Notes: generated from the letters alone by a model not told the origin. A stretch of DNA of 37,799 bases from Actinomycetota bacterium (GCA_005885515.1 VAWK01000040.1:17512-55310); one strand, 5' to 3'. Counted from the first letter of the stretch, positions 30,405-37,799 are shown. Translations and numbers: made by a program.

Positions 30405-31568
30405 ATGTCAACGCGCCAGCGCAGCGAGCCGGGGGTCGGCCCGTTAGCGTTTGTCGGCGACATGGCCTGGGCTCGGCGGATGCGGCTCGGCGGGGGGAGC
30501 GACCTCGCGATCGATCTCGGTACGGCGAACACGCTCGTGTACGTGCGCGGCCGCGGGATCATGGTCTCCGAGCCGTCGGTCGTCGCCCAGCACACGGGCA
30601 GCGGGCGGGTGCTGGCGGTGGGTGACGAAGCCAAGCGCATGATCGGCCGCACGCCCGCCACGATCACGGCCAGCCGGCCCCTGCGTCACGGCGTGATCGC
30701 CGATCTGGACGTCACTGAGGAGATGCTTCGCCAGTTCATCGGGCGCGTGCACCGGGGCCGGCTGACGCACCCGCGGGTGATCATGTGCGTTCCGTCGGGT
30801 CTCACCGGGGTGGAGCTGAGCGCCATGGAGGAAGCCTGCCTTTCGGCAGGAGCGCTGGAGGTGCACCTGATCGACGAGCCGATCGCCGCCGCGGTCGGGG
30901 CGGGCCTGGACATCTCCGAGCCGGCCGGCCGGATGGTCGTCGACGTGGGCGGCGGCACGAGCGAGGTGGCGATCATCTCGATGGGCGCGATGGTCGTCAA
31001 GCGTTCCCTGCGAATCGCCGGCTACGACTTCGACGACGCGCTGATCGGCTGGCTGCGCCGCGATCACGGCCTGATCGTCGGCCAGCCCACGGCCGAGGCG
31101 CTGAAGGTCGAGATCGGCTCCGCCGCGGCGGTGGCGCCGCCGCAGGAGGGCGAAGTCCGCGGCCGCGATGCCGTGTCGGGGCTGCCGCGCGCGTTGACGA
31201 TCGGCAGCGACGAGGCCCGCGCGGCGCTGGCCGATGCCGTGCATGCGATCGTCGACGCGGTGCGGGGTGCTCTCGAGCGCACGCCGCCGGAGCTGGCGGG
31301 CGATGTCGCGGACACGGGCATCCTCATGGCCGGCGGCAGCTCGCTGTTGCCGGGGTTTCCCGAGCTTCTCAGCGAGCAGACCGGGATGCCCGCGCACCTC
31401 GCCGACTCGCCGCTGACGTGCGTGGCCGAGGGCGCCGGACGCTCGCTGGAGGGTCTGCGCGGGCTTACGCGCAAGGAGCGCACCTCGCGCCGCTACAGCA
31501 CCACCTCGCCCTACCGGAGGCCGATCAGCCCCGCCGAGCGCGCCGCGCAGGCTCTCCAGCGCGACTGA
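30405..31568 (+). CDS. MreB-like actin-family protein, stand-alone
   Basis: Bacterial actin homologue of 387 residues. The nucleotide-binding elements are DLAIDLGTANTLVYVRGRGI (phosphate 1, about 28-47), CVPSGLTGVELSAMEEA (connect 1), MVVDVGGGTSEVAIISMGAM (phosphate 2) and ILMAGGSSLLPGFPELLSEQ (adenosine). These match MreB. It is 40-50 residues longer than usual, with an N-terminal extension of about 27 residues and a basic C-terminal tail (RRYSTTSPYRRPISP). No mreC, mreD, rodA or pbp2 gene lies beside it, so it may be a secondary MreB with a special role. ATG start, 15 nt from the divergent fadD start. Confidence 0.93.
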   Translation: MSTRQRSEPGVGPLAFVGDMAWARRMRLGGGSDLAIDLGTANTLVYVRGRGIMVSEPSVVAQHTGSGRVLAVGDEAKRMIGRTPATITASRPLRHGVIADLDVTEEMLRQFIGRVHRGRLTHPRVIMCVPSGLTGVELSAMEEACLSAGALEVHLIDEPIAAAVGAGLDISEPAGRMVVDVGGGTSEVAIISMGAMVVKRSLRIAGYDFDDALIGWLRRDHGLIVGQPTAEALKVEIGSAAAVAPPQEGEVRGRDAVSGLPRALTIGSDEARAALADAVHAIVDAVRGALERTPPELAGDVADTGILMAGGSSLLPGFPELLSEQTGMPAHLADSPLTCVAEGAGRSLEGLRGLTRKERTSRRYSTTSPYRRPISPAERAAQALQRD

Positions 31569-31623
31569 GCCAGGCGCTCTGGCGGGCTTGGAGCGGCGCG
31601 CACCGGTCATATGCCTCACACCG

Positions 31624-31639
31624 GCACTCGATCGAGTGC
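31624..31639. promoter_or_regulatory. 16-bp perfect palindrome upstream of the cyclase gene
   Basis: GCACTCGATCGAGTGC reads the same on both strands. It lies 82 nt before the cyclase start, in the 153-nt gap after the mreB-like gene. It is a candidate regulator site. No cognate regulator is adjacent. Confidence 0.4.
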
Positions 31640-31721
31640 GCGTGCACGAGCGGATGCCTCACGCACGGGCGCCCGCCGCCGTTAATGAGGGTGATGCGCA
31701 AGCGAACCGCAGTGGGGGAAG

Positions 31722-32204
31722 ATGGTCTTTCGGTTCCACACCTTCCTGTTCGCTGATCTGGTCGGCTTCACGAGCTTCACTGTGAGGCACGGCGATGAGC
31801 GCGCCGCGGACCTCGCCGTCTGCTTCCAGGAGCGGGTCTGCGCACTCGCGGCCACGCACGGCTGCCACGTCGTGAAGACGATCGGCGATGCGGTGATGGT
31901 CCGCAGCGACAACGGCGACGCTGCGATCGAGCTCGGCCAGGCAATCCTGGCACTCGCGGCCGAGGTGGCTCTTCCGCGCGTCCGCGTCGGCCTCGACACC
32001 GGTCCTGCCGCGGAGCGCAATGGTGACTGGTTCGGGTCGACCGTCAACACCGCCTCGAGGGTGTCGGCGGCGGCGTCGGCCGGGGAGCTGCTGATGACCG
32101 AGCGAACGCGCGAAGCGTGCGCGGGCGTCAGCCGCGCCGAGCTCCGAGAGCGGGGCGTGCACGAGTTGGCGGGGCTGCCGGCGCACACGCTCTATGGCCA
32201 GTAG
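31722..32204 (+). CDS. Stand-alone class III adenylate cyclase catalytic domain
   Basis: A protein of 160 residues consisting of little more than one cyclase homology domain, making cAMP from ATP as a homodimer. Metal-binding Asp12 is in LFADLVGFTSF and Asp56 in VVKTIGDAVMV. Adenine-selecting Lys52 and Asp102 are in KTIGD and GDWFG, and transition-state Asn109 and Arg113 in STVNTASRV. All key residues are present, so activity is likely. There is no sensor, membrane or HAMP domain, so control must come from expression or partners. ATG start after GGGGGAAG. Confidence 0.92.
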   Translation: MVFRFHTFLFADLVGFTSFTVRHGDERAADLAVCFQERVCALAATHGCHVVKTIGDAVMVRSDNGDAAIELGQAILALAAEVALPRVRVGLDTGPAAERNGDWFGSTVNTASRVSAAASAGELLMTERTREACAGVSRAELRERGVHELAGLPAHTLYGQ

Positions 32205-32246
32205 CGCTCCGGCTAGTCCCGGGGTGCGTGACCGGCCGGCGATGGC

Positions 32247-32633
32247 TCAGCTGGGGCGCGCCGCAGCGGCGAGCCGCTCGACGTCGATCACGCGGCGCTC
32301 GTGCGTGCCCAGGCCGATCGTTCGCTGGCCCTCGCGGACTTCCACCTCGAAGTGCAGCTTGCGACCGTCGATCACCTCGCGCAGATCGGCGCGCACAGAG
32401 CACGAGGCGCCCTCGCGCGCGCTAGCCACGTGCTTTACGCAGATCGCGAAGCCGACGGTTGCCTGCCCGCTCGCGAGCTGCTCACGGGCCAGCATCGCGG
32501 CGTTGCGCTCCATCATCGCGATCATCGAGGGTGTCGACAGGACCGGTACGGGCAGCGATCCGCCCACGTCGGTGAGCAGCCGCTCGCCCACCACGAAGGC
32601 GTCGGTGCGCGCCAGTCCGGGCTGCAACGCCAC
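32247..32633 (-). CDS. Hot-dog thioesterase, FlK-like
   Basis: A protein of 128 residues with the single hot-dog fold of the fluoroacetyl-CoA thioesterase group. Thr34 (PVLSTPSMIAMMER), Glu42 and His68 (CVKHVASAREG) have spacings of 8 and 26 residues, the same as the Thr42/Glu50/His76 triad of Streptomyces cattleya FlK. LHFEVEVREGQRTIGLGTHE and RRVIDVERL complete the family pattern. It probably hydrolyses a small acyl-CoA. Real fluoroacetate specificity is not implied, since most relatives lack it. GTG start with TAGGAT exactly 6 nt upstream. Divergent from ltrA-like gene. Confidence 0.87.
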   Translation of the reverse strand: MALQPGLARTDAFVVGERLLTDVGGSLPVPVLSTPSMIAMMERNAAMLAREQLASGQATVGFAICVKHVASAREGASCSVRADLREVIDGRKLHFEVEVREGQRTIGLGTHERRVIDVERLAAAARPS

Positions 32634-32639
32634 CGGCGG

Positions 32640-32645
32640 ATCCTA
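32640..32645 (-). promoter_or_regulatory. Putative -10 hexamer (TAGGAT) for the FlK-like gene
   Basis: TAGGAT on the minus strand with exactly 6 nt to the GTG start, in the 62-nt divergent gap with the LtrA gene. Confidence 0.45.
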
Positions 32646-32682
32646 GCCGGCAGCCGGATCCCGCCAGGCGACGCGCGCGCAA

Positions 32683-32688
32683 TACGCT
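32683..32688 (+). promoter_or_regulatory. Putative -10 hexamer (TACGCT) for the LtrA gene
   Basis: TACGCT with 7 nt to the GTG start at 32696, on the other strand from the FlK-like promoter in the same short gap. Confidence 0.4.
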
Positions 32689-32695
32689 CGACGCG

Positions 32696-33838
32696 GTGCC
32701 TGCCGCAGAAGCGCACGCAACGTCAACGGAGCGCCGTACCAGCCCGATCGAGCTGCTGTGGGATCTCGTGTTCGTGTTTGCGATCACCCAGGTGACCACG
32801 CTGCTTTCGCGCGACCTCGACTGGCTCGGGCTCGGGCGCTCGATGCTGGTGCTCGCACTCGTGTGGTGGGCGTGGTCGGCGTTCGTGTGGGCGGCCAATG
32901 CCGAGGAAGGCGAAGCGCCGGCGCTGCGGCTGATCCTGCTGGTGGCGATGGTGCTGATCTTCATCGCGGGGTTGGCGATCCCGCGCGCGTTCGGCGGCGA
33001 GGCGACACTGCTCGCGGCGACATACGTGGGCGTTCGCGCGCTGCACCTGGTCCTGTATGCGGATGCCTCCAGACGCGGCAACGCCTCGTGGTCGGCGATT
33101 GCCGGTTTTGCGCTGACGGTGGCGATCGGCATGGCTTTGCTGGTGGTCGGGTCGCTGCTCTCCGGCTGGCAACGAGACGTGCTGTGGGCCGCGGCTGTCA
33201 CGATCGACTACGCCGGTCCCGGCTGGCTGACCCGCGCGCGCCTGCGCGGGCTGCAGCAGGTGGCCGTCGCACACTTCGCCGAGCGCTACGGCCTGTTCGT
33301 GATCATCTGCCTGGGCGAGTCCGTGGTGGCGATCGGCCTCGGGGCGAGCGGGCGCTCGCTCAGCGCGCAGCTGGTAGCGGCAGTGGCTCTCGGCATCCTG
33401 ATCACGGCGGGCCTGTGGTGGACGTACTTCGAGCGCTTCGCGGCCGCGGCAGAGGAGCGCCTGCGCCAGCACGCCGACCCCGTGCTCGCAGCTTCCGATG
33501 CCTACAGCTATCTGCACCTGCTGCTCGTCGCGGGCATCATCATCTTCGCCGTCGGCGTCAAGCTCCTGATCGCCCACGTGAGCGAGCCGTTGAGCGACGC
33601 GCCGCGGCTTGCGCTGTGCGGCGGGATCGCTCTGTACTTGCTCGGGCATGCCGCCTTCCGCCTGCGCCTGTCGGGCAGCGTCAACGTCGAGAAGCTCGCC
33701 GCGGCGGCAACCCTGCTCGTCCTATACGCGCTGGGCGCAGGCATGCCCGCGCTGTGGCTTCTGAGCGTGGTCACGGCGATGCTCGCCGCGTTGTGCATCG
33801 TTGAAACCATGCTCGATCGCCCTCACCCGCCGGGCTAG
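32696..33838 (+). CDS. LtrA-family (low temperature requirement A) membrane protein
   Basis: Integral membrane protein of 380 residues. The family start is present: TSPIELLWDLVFVFAITQVT (residues about 15-34). Many hydrophobic helices follow (SMLVLALVWWAWSAFVWAAN, ILLVAMVLIFIAGLAIPRAF and more). FAERYGLFVIICLGESVVAI near the middle is the second conserved block, with Glu residues in membrane surroundings. The name comes from a Listeria mutant; the biochemical role is not established. GTG start with a putative -10 7 nt upstream, so probably leaderless. Confidence 0.93.
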   Translation: MPAAEAHATSTERRTSPIELLWDLVFVFAITQVTTLLSRDLDWLGLGRSMLVLALVWWAWSAFVWAANAEEGEAPALRLILLVAMVLIFIAGLAIPRAFGGEATLLAATYVGVRALHLVLYADASRRGNASWSAIAGFALTVAIGMALLVVGSLLSGWQRDVLWAAAVTIDYAGPGWLTRARLRGLQQVAVAHFAERYGLFVIICLGESVVAIGLGASGRSLSAQLVAAVALGILITAGLWWTYFERFAAAAEERLRQHADPVLAASDAYSYLHLLLVAGIIIFAVGVKLLIAHVSEPLSDAPRLALCGGIALYLLGHAAFRLRLSGSVNVEKLAAAATLLVLYALGAGMPALWLLSVVTAMLAALCIVETMLDRPHPPG

Positions 33839-33969
33839 CCGCGCCCCAACGGGTCAGATGCAGCGCCGCCGCGGTGGCTCGCGCATCGAGCTCGCGGTAG
33901 CGCCGTCCGCGCGTGAGGCGCCGCTGCCAGCGCTCGCCGCCGCAGCTCGCCGCGCGTCGGGAGTGGGAG

Positions 33970-33975
33970 TAGCCT
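33970..33975 (+). promoter_or_regulatory. Putative -10 hexamer (TAGCCT) for the P450 gene
   Basis: TAGCCT with 9 nt to the GTG start at 33985, in the 146-nt gap after the LtrA gene. Confidence 0.35.
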
Positions 33976-33984
33976 GGGGCGATC

Positions 33985-35250
33985 GTGGCCGTCTCCGAAA
34001 CCGCGCACCCCCCGGCGGCGGACCTGGGCTCGCTCGAGTTCTGGGGAAGGCCGGCCGAGGAGCGCGACCGCTACTTCGCCTGGCTTCGACGCGAGGCACC
34101 GATCTCGCGCCACCAGCCGCCTGAGGACATTCTCGGCCTGCCGGACCAGGGCCGCATGAACTACTGGGCGATTGTTCGCTATGACGACGTGCGCGGAATC
34201 TCGCGCGCCCCGCAGACCTTTTGCTCGGCCCAGGGCACCCAGTTCGCCGACGCGCCGCCCGAGTTCCTGGAGGCCTCGCTGTCGTTCCTGGCGATGGACG
34301 CGCCCCGCCACACCAAGCTGCGAGGGCTGGTCTCGTCGGCCTTCACCCCGCGCCAGGTGGCACGCATCGAGGAGGGGATCCGCGTCAACGCGCGGCGGAT
34401 CGTGGAGGAGGCGGCGCCGAGCGGAGGCGGCGACTTCGTCGAGCTGATCGCCAAGCGGTTGCCGTTGGTGACGATCTCGGACATGATCGGCGTGCCGCAC
34501 GCCGACCGCGACCGCGTGGTCGCGGCCGCCGATCTGCTCGTCACCACCTCGGACCCCGAGGCCTTTGGCGAGCGGGCGCCCATCGAGGTGCTTGGCGAGG
34601 CGCTGTGGACGCTCACCGAGTTCGCCACCGAGCTGGCGGCCCATCGCGAGCGCAACCCCGGCGAGGACCTGATGACGGCCCTGGTCCAGGCCGAGGTCGA
34701 CGGCGATCGTCTCACTCACGCGGAGATCGCCGCCTTCTTCGTGCTGTTGTCGGTTGCCGGCAACGACACCACCCGCCATACGACCTCGCATGCGATGCGT
34801 GCGCTGAGCACGAACCCCGCCCAGCGTAGGCTGCTGGCGGAGGACCTCGACGGGCGCCTCCCGGTGGCGGTGGAGGAGTTCGTGCGCTGGGCCACCCCCG
34901 TGCTGACGTTCAGGCGCACGACCACGCGCGAGGTCGAGATCCACGGCGAGCAGCTGCCGCCGGGCGAGAAGGTGGTGCTCTTCTACCACTCGGCCAACCG
35001 CGACGAGCAGGTGTTCGCGGACCCGTGGCGATTTGACGTGACGCGCGATCCCAACCGCCACGTGGGCTTCGGGGGCGGCGGTCCCCACTACTGCCTGGGG
35101 GCGTCGCTGGCGCGAACGCAGCTGCGCTCGATCTTCGGCGAGTTGCTGCGCTTGCTGCCGGACCTCGAGGCGCACGAGCCCGAGCTGCTGCGCAGCGCGT
35201 TCATCCACGGCGTCAAGCGCATGGACTGCAGCTTCCGAGCCCGCGCTTGA
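33985..35250 (+). CDS. Cytochrome P450
   Basis: Heme-thiolate monooxygenase of 421 residues, soluble bacterial type. The I-helix oxygen-activation motif is AGNDTTRH near residue 257, the K-helix ExxR is EEFVRW near 298, and the heme Cys lies in FGGGGPHYCLGASLAR near 370. An early region (MNYWAIVRYDDVRGISRAPQ) and SFLAMDAPRHTKLRGLVSSA fit the CYP124/125/142-like actinobacterial groups that oxidise sterol side chains or branched lipids; that substrate is inferred. No ferredoxin gene is adjacent. It converges on the GST-SnoaL-acyl-CoA ligase operon, which could be part of the same catabolic setting. Confidence 0.95.
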   Translation: MAVSETAHPPAADLGSLEFWGRPAEERDRYFAWLRREAPISRHQPPEDILGLPDQGRMNYWAIVRYDDVRGISRAPQTFCSAQGTQFADAPPEFLEASLSFLAMDAPRHTKLRGLVSSAFTPRQVARIEEGIRVNARRIVEEAAPSGGGDFVELIAKRLPLVTISDMIGVPHADRDRVVAAADLLVTTSDPEAFGERAPIEVLGEALWTLTEFATELAAHRERNPGEDLMTALVQAEVDGDRLTHAEIAAFFVLLSVAGNDTTRHTTSHAMRALSTNPAQRRLLAEDLDGRLPVAVEEFVRWATPVLTFRRTTTREVEIHGEQLPPGEKVVLFYHSANRDEQVFADPWRFDVTRDPNRHVGFGGGGPHYCLGASLARTQLRSIFGELLRLLPDLEAHEPELLRSAFIHGVKRMDCSFRARA

Positions 35251-35334
35251 GCTGCCGATCGGCTGCCTGAGTCGCGCGCCCGGCGCACCGAGTCCGCGGC
35301 AGGGCCGCGCCACTGGAGCCCGGGCAGCGGCAGA

Positions 35335-36849
35335 TCAGATCGCGCGCTCGCGCCCGGCCCAGTACGGCGCACGCAGACGGCGCTTGAAGATCTTGCCTGT
35401 ATCCTCGCGCGGCAACGCGTGGCTGAACTCCACGACCCGTGGCGTCTTGTAGGCGGCGAGCCTCGCGCGCACGTGCTCGCGCACCGCGTCGGCGCTCAGC
35501 TCGACGCCTTCCTGGGGTTCGACGTGGGCGGCGAGCACCTCGCCGAACTCCTCGTCGGGAATGCCGAACACGGCGCAGTCGCGCACCCCCTGCATCGCCT
35601 GCACGCAAGCCTCGATCTCCGCCGGGTAGATGTTGACGCCGCCGCTGATGACCATGTCGCTGGCGCGGTCGTTGAGATACAGATACCCGTCGGCGTCGAG
35701 GTAGCCGATGTCGCCGCAGCTGATGAGGCCGTCGCGCTCGGCCGCGCGGCGCTTGGCCTGGTCGCCTTCGTAGGTGAAGTCGGGCCACACGTCAAGCCAC
35801 ATGTAGACCTCGCCCGACTGCCCCGTGGAAAGGTGGTGTCCATCGGCGTCCAGGATCGCGATCGTGGCGCCTTGCAGCGGGCGGCCGACCGTGCCGGGGT
35901 GGGCGAGCCACTGCTCGCTGGTGCAGAAGGTGACCGGCCCGGTCTCGGTGCCGCCGTAGTACTCGGCCACCACGGGACCGAGCCAGTCGATCATCGCGCG
36001 CTTGACCGCCACCGGACACGGCGCTGCCGCGTGCACCACCCAGCGCAGCGAGGAGAGGTCACAGCGCGCGCGCACGCGGGCCGGCAAAGCGAGCAGGCGT
36101 ACGAACATCGTGGGGACCATCTGCACGACCGTGACGCGCTGCTCGGCGACGATGCGCAGGAACTGCTCGGCGTCGAAGCTCTTCATCAGCGTCATGTCCA
36201 TGCCGCGCATCGCAGCCGCGAGCGCGTACACGTTGGGGGCCGTGTGGTACATCGGCGCCGGGATCACCGTGCGCTCGCCCGGGCCGAGCTGGAAGATCTC
36301 GCCGATCAACGACTGCGCTGCTTGGCGCTGCTCGTCGCTTGCCGGCGTGCGCACGACCCCCTTTGGCCGCCCGGTGGTGCCGGAGGTGTAGATGATGCTG
36401 ACCGGAGCGGCCTGCGGAGGCTGCGACCAGGGCTCATGGGCGGCGAGCCACTCGGGCCACCTCGGCGCGCGGTCGGGGAGCTCAGCCGCGGGGCCGCTGT
36501 CGCTCGGCACGACGAGCAGGGTGAGCCCCTCGGGCACGCTCGCGGCGATCCCGCGCCACAGGTCCGCGTGCAGGATCAGCGCCTGCGCGCCGCTGTCGCG
36601 CAGCACGTGCGCGATCTCATCGCCGCGCCAGTGCCAGTTGATCGGCACCGCGCTGGCACCGAGGGGCGCCGTGGCGATCGAGGCCTCCAGGAACTCGATC
36701 GAGTTGCGCAGCAGCAGCGCCACCCGATCGCCGGCGCCGATGCCGAACGCGTCCAGTCCGCTGCTCGCGCGCAGCGCCCGCTCGAACAGTTCGGGATAGG
36801 TGCTGAAGCGAGCGCCGCAGCGGACGCCGACCTGCGCTTGGGCGGTCAC
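35335..36849 (-). CDS. Acyl-CoA synthetase (AMP-forming)
   Basis: Adenylate-forming ligase of 504 residues that activates an organic acid to its CoA ester. The P-loop-like motif is SIIYTSGTTGRPKGVVRTP near residues 152-170. The adenylate motif is YYGGTETGPVTF. The hinge is GLISCGDIGYLDADGYLYLN and the C-terminal Lys is in LPREDTGKIFKRRLRAPYW. It is closest in style to the FadD-like ligases of actinobacterial lipid and steroid breakdown; the acid is unknown. GTG start 12 nt after the SnoaL-like gene, so it is the third gene of a GST-SnoaL-ligase operon. The TAGCAT before it is partly the SnoaL stop codon and is not counted as a promoter. Confidence 0.94.
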   Translation of the reverse strand: MTAQAQVGVRCGARFSTYPELFERALRASSGLDAFGIGAGDRVALLLRNSIEFLEASIATAPLGASAVPINWHWRGDEIAHVLRDSGAQALILHADLWRGIAASVPEGLTLLVVPSDSGPAAELPDRAPRWPEWLAAHEPWSQPPQAAPVSIIYTSGTTGRPKGVVRTPASDEQRQAAQSLIGEIFQLGPGERTVIPAPMYHTAPNVYALAAAMRGMDMTLMKSFDAEQFLRIVAEQRVTVVQMVPTMFVRLLALPARVRARCDLSSLRWVVHAAAPCPVAVKRAMIDWLGPVVAEYYGGTETGPVTFCTSEQWLAHPGTVGRPLQGATIAILDADGHHLSTGQSGEVYMWLDVWPDFTYEGDQAKRRAAERDGLISCGDIGYLDADGYLYLNDRASDMVISGGVNIYPAEIEACVQAMQGVRDCAVFGIPDEEFGEVLAAHVEPQEGVELSADAVREHVRARLAAYKTPRVVEFSHALPREDTGKIFKRRLRAPYWAGRERAI

Positions 36850-36861
36850 CGAGAGCTGATG

Positions 36862-37389
36862 CTACGCCAGCCAGCGAGCCAGTCGATCGCCGCCGCGCGT
36901 TCCCGCGGCCAGCGGCGCCAGCAGCAGCCTGGCGATGACCGCGCGCCCGCGTCCGCGCTTGCGCGCCAGGCGCGGCGCCAGGCCGGCGGTGAGGCTCACC
37001 AGGCCGGGGAGCGGCCGAAAGAAGATCGTGATCTCCTCGATCTGATGGTGCTCGTTGAGGCTGACGCGCACGGCCTGCTCGAGCGCTTGCTCGCCGACCT
37101 GGGCGCGGTCGAACAGCGCGCGCGTGCGGGCGTCGCCCACGTCCGCGAAGTAGTGGATGTTCTGGATCGTCGCGAACACCTCCTGCATCAGCTCGCGCAG
37201 CTCGGCGCGGCCGCGGATCACCACACGGTCGGTGATCGGCGAGCGAAGCACGACGTCCTCGGCCACGGTCGCGAGCAGGCCCTCGACATCGCCCGCCTGC
37301 GCAGCCTCGCGAAAGCGGCGCGTGGTGGCGCTCGCCGCCGCAAGCGCCGCGTCGGCGCCCGCGCCCACGCCCGCGCCGTCACCGTCCAC
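36862..37389 (-). CDS. SnoaL/NTF2-like protein
   Basis: Protein of 175 residues with one cone-shaped alpha+beta NTF2-like domain. TRRFREAAQAGDVEGLLATV and EDVVLRSPITDRVVIRGRAE (residues about 22-62) are typical, followed by IHYFADVG and HHQIEEITIFFRPLPGL. The C-terminal 45 residues are Arg-rich and outside the domain. Relatives are isomerases, dehydratases or binding proteins; none can be named here. The frame is open from GTG 37389, but the first 20 residues are Gly/Ala-rich and an internal start is possible. It sits between a GST and an acyl-CoA ligase in one operon. Confidence 0.8.
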   Translation of the reverse strand: MDGDGAGVGAGADAALAAASATTRRFREAAQAGDVEGLLATVAEDVVLRSPITDRVVIRGRAELRELMQEVFATIQNIHYFADVGDARTRALFDRAQVGEQALEQAVRVSLNEHHQIEEITIFFRPLPGLVSLTAGLAPRLARKRGRGRAVIARLLLAPLAAGTRGGDRLARWLA

Positions 37390-37411
37390 GCGCGGCGCGT
37401 CCGCTGCCCGC

Positions 37412-37799
37412 TCAGGAGGGCTTTCCGGCGTGCGTCACCTCTTGCTCGCGGGACTCCCTGGGTGCCGCGCCAGCCGGATGGCGGTGGCGCCTGAAGATCT
37501 CCTGCACCCAGCGATAGCCGGGCCGGTCGCGCACGGAGGCGCGGAAGCGTTCGTATGGCTCGGGCATCTGATCGATGGCCGCCGGCGCCTGCGGCGGGAG
37601 CACGACCGGGTACAAGAGGGAGGCCGCGGTGAGGTCGGCGACCGTGAAGCGCCCGTCGGCCAGGTAATCGCCGCCCTCGAGCTCCGCCTCGAGGCGCTCG
37701 AAGCCGGCAACGATCTTCACTCGCGCGTGCTCGGCCGCCTGTGTGCTGCCCGCTCCGTAGCGAAGCGCCACGAACGCGCGGCTGTAATCCAGCATCACG
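37412..37799 (-). CDS. Glutathione S-transferase-like protein (N-terminus beyond window)
   Basis: Only the helical C-terminal domain is in the window: SRAFVALRYGAG, FERLEAELEGGDYLADGRFT, VADLTAASLLYPVVLPPQAP and YERFRASVRDRPGYRWVQEI. The block FTVADLTAASLL is the N-capping region of GST helix 6. The thioredoxin-like N-terminal domain should lie past position 37799, so the frame's first Met is probably internal. It leads the GST-SnoaL-ligase operon. Actinobacteria such as this often lack glutathione, so the thiol partner is unclear. Confidence 0.82.
   Translation of the reverse strand, partial: VMLDYSRAFVALRYGAGSTQAAEHARVKIVAGFERLEAELEGGDYLADGRFTVADLTAASLLYPVVLPPQAPAAIDQMPEPYERFRASVRDRPGYRWVQEIFRRHRHPAGAAPRESREQEVTHAGKPS

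Noticed and set aside
36859-36864. TAGCAT as promoter of the acyl-CoA ligase
   Set aside because: Its TAG is the stop codon of the SnoaL-like gene, so the match is compromised. The gene is better read as internal to an operon.
35419-37494. 691-codon plus-strand frame across ligase and SnoaL-like genes
   Set aside because: It crosses two genes with clear motifs on the other strand. It is a high-GC artefact.
1-37799. CRISPR arrays, prophage, integrases, insertion sequences
   Set aside because: I saw no regularly spaced repeats, no transposase or integrase motifs, and no paired terminal repeats in the window.

Overview
The window is uniformly GC-rich (roughly 70% by eye), with dense protein-coding genes on both strands and no rRNA, tRNA, CRISPR, phage or intact insertion sequence that I can recognise. 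The gene content suggests a soil actinobacterium, most like Thermoleophilia/Solirubrobacterales: a ValRS of the actinobacterial kind, RskA-type anti-sigma factor, HxlR and MerR regulators, a DesA3-like desaturase with its reductase, DUF2277, DUF427, LtrA, and many acyl-CoA and redox enzymes. This placement is an inference from gene style, not from a marker gene.

Layout. 1-3.8 kb (minus): an archaeal-type aspS (cut by the edge) translationally coupled behind valS, then a small cupin. 3.9-7.3 kb: a kinase-fold/lipocalin-like fusion gene converging on an ACAD10/11-like acyl-CoA dehydrogenase. 7.4-9.8 kb (minus): a VOC protein, a degenerate lower-GC stretch, and a coupled DUF488-DUF72 pair. 9.8-13.2 kb: an FAD-oxidoreductase remnant, then a desaturase/ferredoxin-reductase operon divergent from a MerR regulator, with overlapping inverted repeats between them. 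13.3-16.6 kb (minus): a coupled MDR-SDR pair and a coupled ECF sigma/anti-sigma pair. 16.7-22.6 kb (plus): NAD-formate dehydrogenase, DUF427, an MFS transporter, a patatin, an HhH-GPD protein and a lipoprotein. 22.8-25.6 kb: an MBL-like protein with an altered metal motif, a conserved unknown, PhzF and DUF2277. 25.5-28.0 kb: an HtrA protease coupled to a paralogue that has lost all three catalytic residues, divergent from an HxlR regulator. 28.0-31.6 kb: SRPBCC and FadD, divergent from an orphan MreB-like gene. 31.7-33.8 kb: a stand-alone nucleotide cyclase, a FlK-like thioesterase and LtrA. 34-37.8 kb: a P450 converging on a GST-SnoaL-like-acyl-CoA ligase operon.

How the genes fit together. 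Lipid and fatty-acid handling is the main theme: desaturase with reductase, two acyl-CoA ligases, acyl-CoA dehydrogenase with kinase-like neighbour, patatin, thioesterase, P450. The rest is redox, stress and regulatory housekeeping. Two expression habits recur. Lead genes often have a TAnnnT hexamer only 6-9 nt before the start codon, as expected for leaderless transcripts. Downstream operon genes often start in an ATGA or GTGA overlap with the preceding stop.

I do not see an obvious new defence or mobile system. The observations most worth a second look are the active/inactive HtrA pair, the leaderless-promoter pattern, the kinase-fusion/ACAD neighbourhood, and the FAD-enzyme remnant that marks an old rearrangement.
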